Shown here: positions 62,256 to 64,000 of the stretch, piece after piece | How the letters are laid out: each line of letters opens with the position of its first letter | How positions within the stretch are numbered: the stretch's first letter is position 1 | Assembly (NCBI GenBank): GCA_943736015.1 | Contig: OX031058.1 | Location: 5,347,001-5,411,000 of the forward strand | Source of the DNA: Tridacna crocea | Lineage: Eukaryota; Mollusca; Bivalvia; Cardiida; Cardiidae | Direction: 5' to 3' | DNA length: 64,000 nt | Translations under genes and position numbers: made by a program | Notes under the pieces: generated by a model | Database searches by the model: none | The model's input: only the letters and a program-made list of their open reading frames with translations | What the model was told of the DNA's origin: nothing

Positions 62256-64000
62256 GTGAAGTTAGCTGCCAGTTGACAGTTGACAGTAGACAATTCGATA
62301 GCGAATTGGCAACTATCAGCCAACTTCACACTTTAGCTGCCAATTTGATTTAGTCTTTGAAACGAATTGTCAACTGTCAACTGTCAGCTGGCTGTCAATT
62401 CGAATTCAATATGCTGTAAAAGCGAATCGTCAACTGTCAATTGTCAGCCAACTCCACACTTTAGCTGCCAATTCGATTTAGTCTTTGAACCGAATTGTCA
62501 ACTGTCAACTGTCAGCTGGCTGCCAATTCGAATTCAATATGCTGTAAAAGCGAATCGTCAATTGTCAATTGTCAGCCAACTTCACACTTCAGCTGCCGAT
62601 TCGTTTTAAGTGAAAATACGGTGTCTGAAGCGAATTGTCAACTGTCAACTGTCAGCTGGCTGCCAATTCGAATTTGATATGATTAAAAAGCGAATAGTCA
62701 ACTGTCAATTGTCAGCCAACTTCACACTTCAGCTGCCAATTCGTTTTTAACAAAACCACCGTCTTTGGATTGAATTGTCAACTGTCAACCGTCAGCTGGC
62801 TGCCAATTCGAATTTAATAACCTATAACAGTGAATCGTCAACTGTCAATTGTCAGCCAACTTCACACTTTAGCTGCCAATTCGTTTTTAACAAAACCACC
62901 CTCTTTGGATAGAATTGTCAACTGTCAACTGTCAGCTGGCTGCCAATTCGAATTCAATATGCTGTAAAAGCGAATCGTCAACTGTCAATTGTCAGCCAAC
63001 TTCACACTTCAGCTGCCAATTCGTTTTTAACAAAACCACCGTCTTTGGATTGAATTGTCAACTGTCAACCGTCAGCTGGCTGCCAATTCGAATTTAATAA
63101 CCTATAACAGCGAATCGTCAACTGTCAATTGTCAGCCAACTTCACACTTTAGCTGCCAATTCGTTTTTAACAAAACCACCCTCTTTGGATAGAATTGTCA
63201 ACTGTCAACTGTCAGCTGGCTGCCAATTCGAATTTAATGTGTTAAAAAAGCGAATCGTCAACTGTCAATTGTCAGCCATCTTCACACTTCAGCTGCCGAT
63301 TCGTTTTAAGTGAAAATACGGTGTCTCAAGCGAATTGTCAACTGTCAACTGTCAGCTGGCTGCCAATTCGAATTTGATATGATAAAACAGCGAATCGTCA
63401 ACTGTCAATTGTCAGCCAACTTCACACTTCAGCTGCCGATTCGTTTTAAGTGAAATATGATGTCTCAAGCGAATTGTCAAATGTCAACCGTCAGCTAGCT
63501 GCTAATTCGAATTTAATATGATAAAACAGCGAATCGCCAACTGTCAATTGTCAGCCAACTTCACACTGCAGCTGCCCATTCGTTTTAAGTGAAAATACGG
63601 TGTCTCAAGCGAATTGTCAACTGTCAACTGTCAGCTGGCTGCCAATTCAAATTTAATATGATACAACAGCGAATCGTCAACTGTCAATTGTCAGCCAACT
63701 TCACACTTCAGCTGCCAATTCGTTTTTAACAAAACCACCGTCTTTGGATTGAATTGTCAACTGTCAACCGTCAGCTGGCTGCCAATTCGAATTTAATGTG
63801 TTTAAAAGCGAATCGTCAACTGTCAATTGTCAGCCAACATCACACTTCAGCTGCCGATTTGTTTTAAGTGAAAATACGATGTCTCAAGCGAATTGTCCAC
63901 TGTCAACTGTCACCTGGCTGCCAATTCGAATTTAATATGATAAAACAGCGAGTCGTCAACTGTCAATTGTCAGCCAACTTCAAACTTCAGCTGCCAATTC
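62256..64000. repeat. 140-bp satellite array, at least 12 units, runs off the window
   Basis: gaattgtcaactgtcaac recurs at 62364, 62492, 62632, 62772, 62912, 63052, 63192, 63332, 63471, 63611, 63751 (and 63890 with a change). Units come in two spacer types (aacaaaaccaccgtctttgg and aagtgaaaatacggtgtctc). The left edge 62256-62330 is in inverted orientation. Confidence 0.95.

Overview
This window is a piece of a molluscan nuclear genome, most likely a heterodont bivalve (clam or dreissenid-like). Intron-rich animal genes are split by GT-AG introns, the DNA is AT-rich, and it is packed with tRNA-derived SINEs, pearl-like tandem-core elements, CR1-like LINEs and palindromic MITEs of a style familiar from bivalve genomes. 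The species call is inference; the animal and mollusc calls are better supported.

Genes (about 0-28 kb). Plus strand, 238-13817: the last twelve coding exons of COG2, a subunit of the conserved oligomeric Golgi tethering complex; the first quarter of the protein lies upstream of the window. Minus strand, 21416-23014: a flavin amine oxidase (polyamine-oxidase-like) with a probable signal peptide, a lysine-rich tail and a C-terminal KDEL, so probably resident in the ER lumen. Minus strand, 23511-27231: SAYSD1, a small ER-membrane protein, in two exons with a 3.2-kb intron full of repeats. SAYSD1 and the amine oxidase lie head to tail about 0.5 kb apart. All three genes serve the early secretory pathway, which may be coincidence.

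Retrotransposons (27.5-46.2 kb). LINE-A (ORFs at 28301-30430 and 30358-33850) has an ORF1 with a PHD finger, and an ORF2 (endonuclease plus reverse transcriptase) broken by one frameshift in an A10 run. LINE-B (42388-46212) is a CR1-like element with one open 1121-codon frame that starts with a hydrophobic segment and a 2A-like ribosome-skipping motif but has no upstream ATG. Between them lies a duplicated block of about 1.6 kb (34.8-36.4 and 39.35-40.97 kb).

Repeat landscape (whole window, dominant after 46 kb). More than fifty copies of one palindromic MITE (called M1 here: TTAA target sites, CCCTTTACCA-type ends, 67-nt central hairpin) are spread throughout, often joined through shared TTAA sites. 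Other inverted-repeat families are M2 (cagtgtagatc hairpin), M3 (gacccaggtc hairpin), M4 (two hairpins in tandem), M5 (ggccccgtttcac ends), M6 (cttcgcgagccaagg ends), M8, M9 and M10. M2, M3 and M4 share a homologous hairpin apex. Two tRNA-derived SINE families are present, one inserted in the other with a 12-bp target duplication. The right end (62.26-64.0 kb) is a 140-bp satellite array running off the window.

I found no rRNA gene, functional tRNA, CRISPR array or other protein-coding gene. Most small open frames are translations of MITE arms, which repeat peptides such as GKGENAGNQHFLLFPQCF, or of microsatellites.
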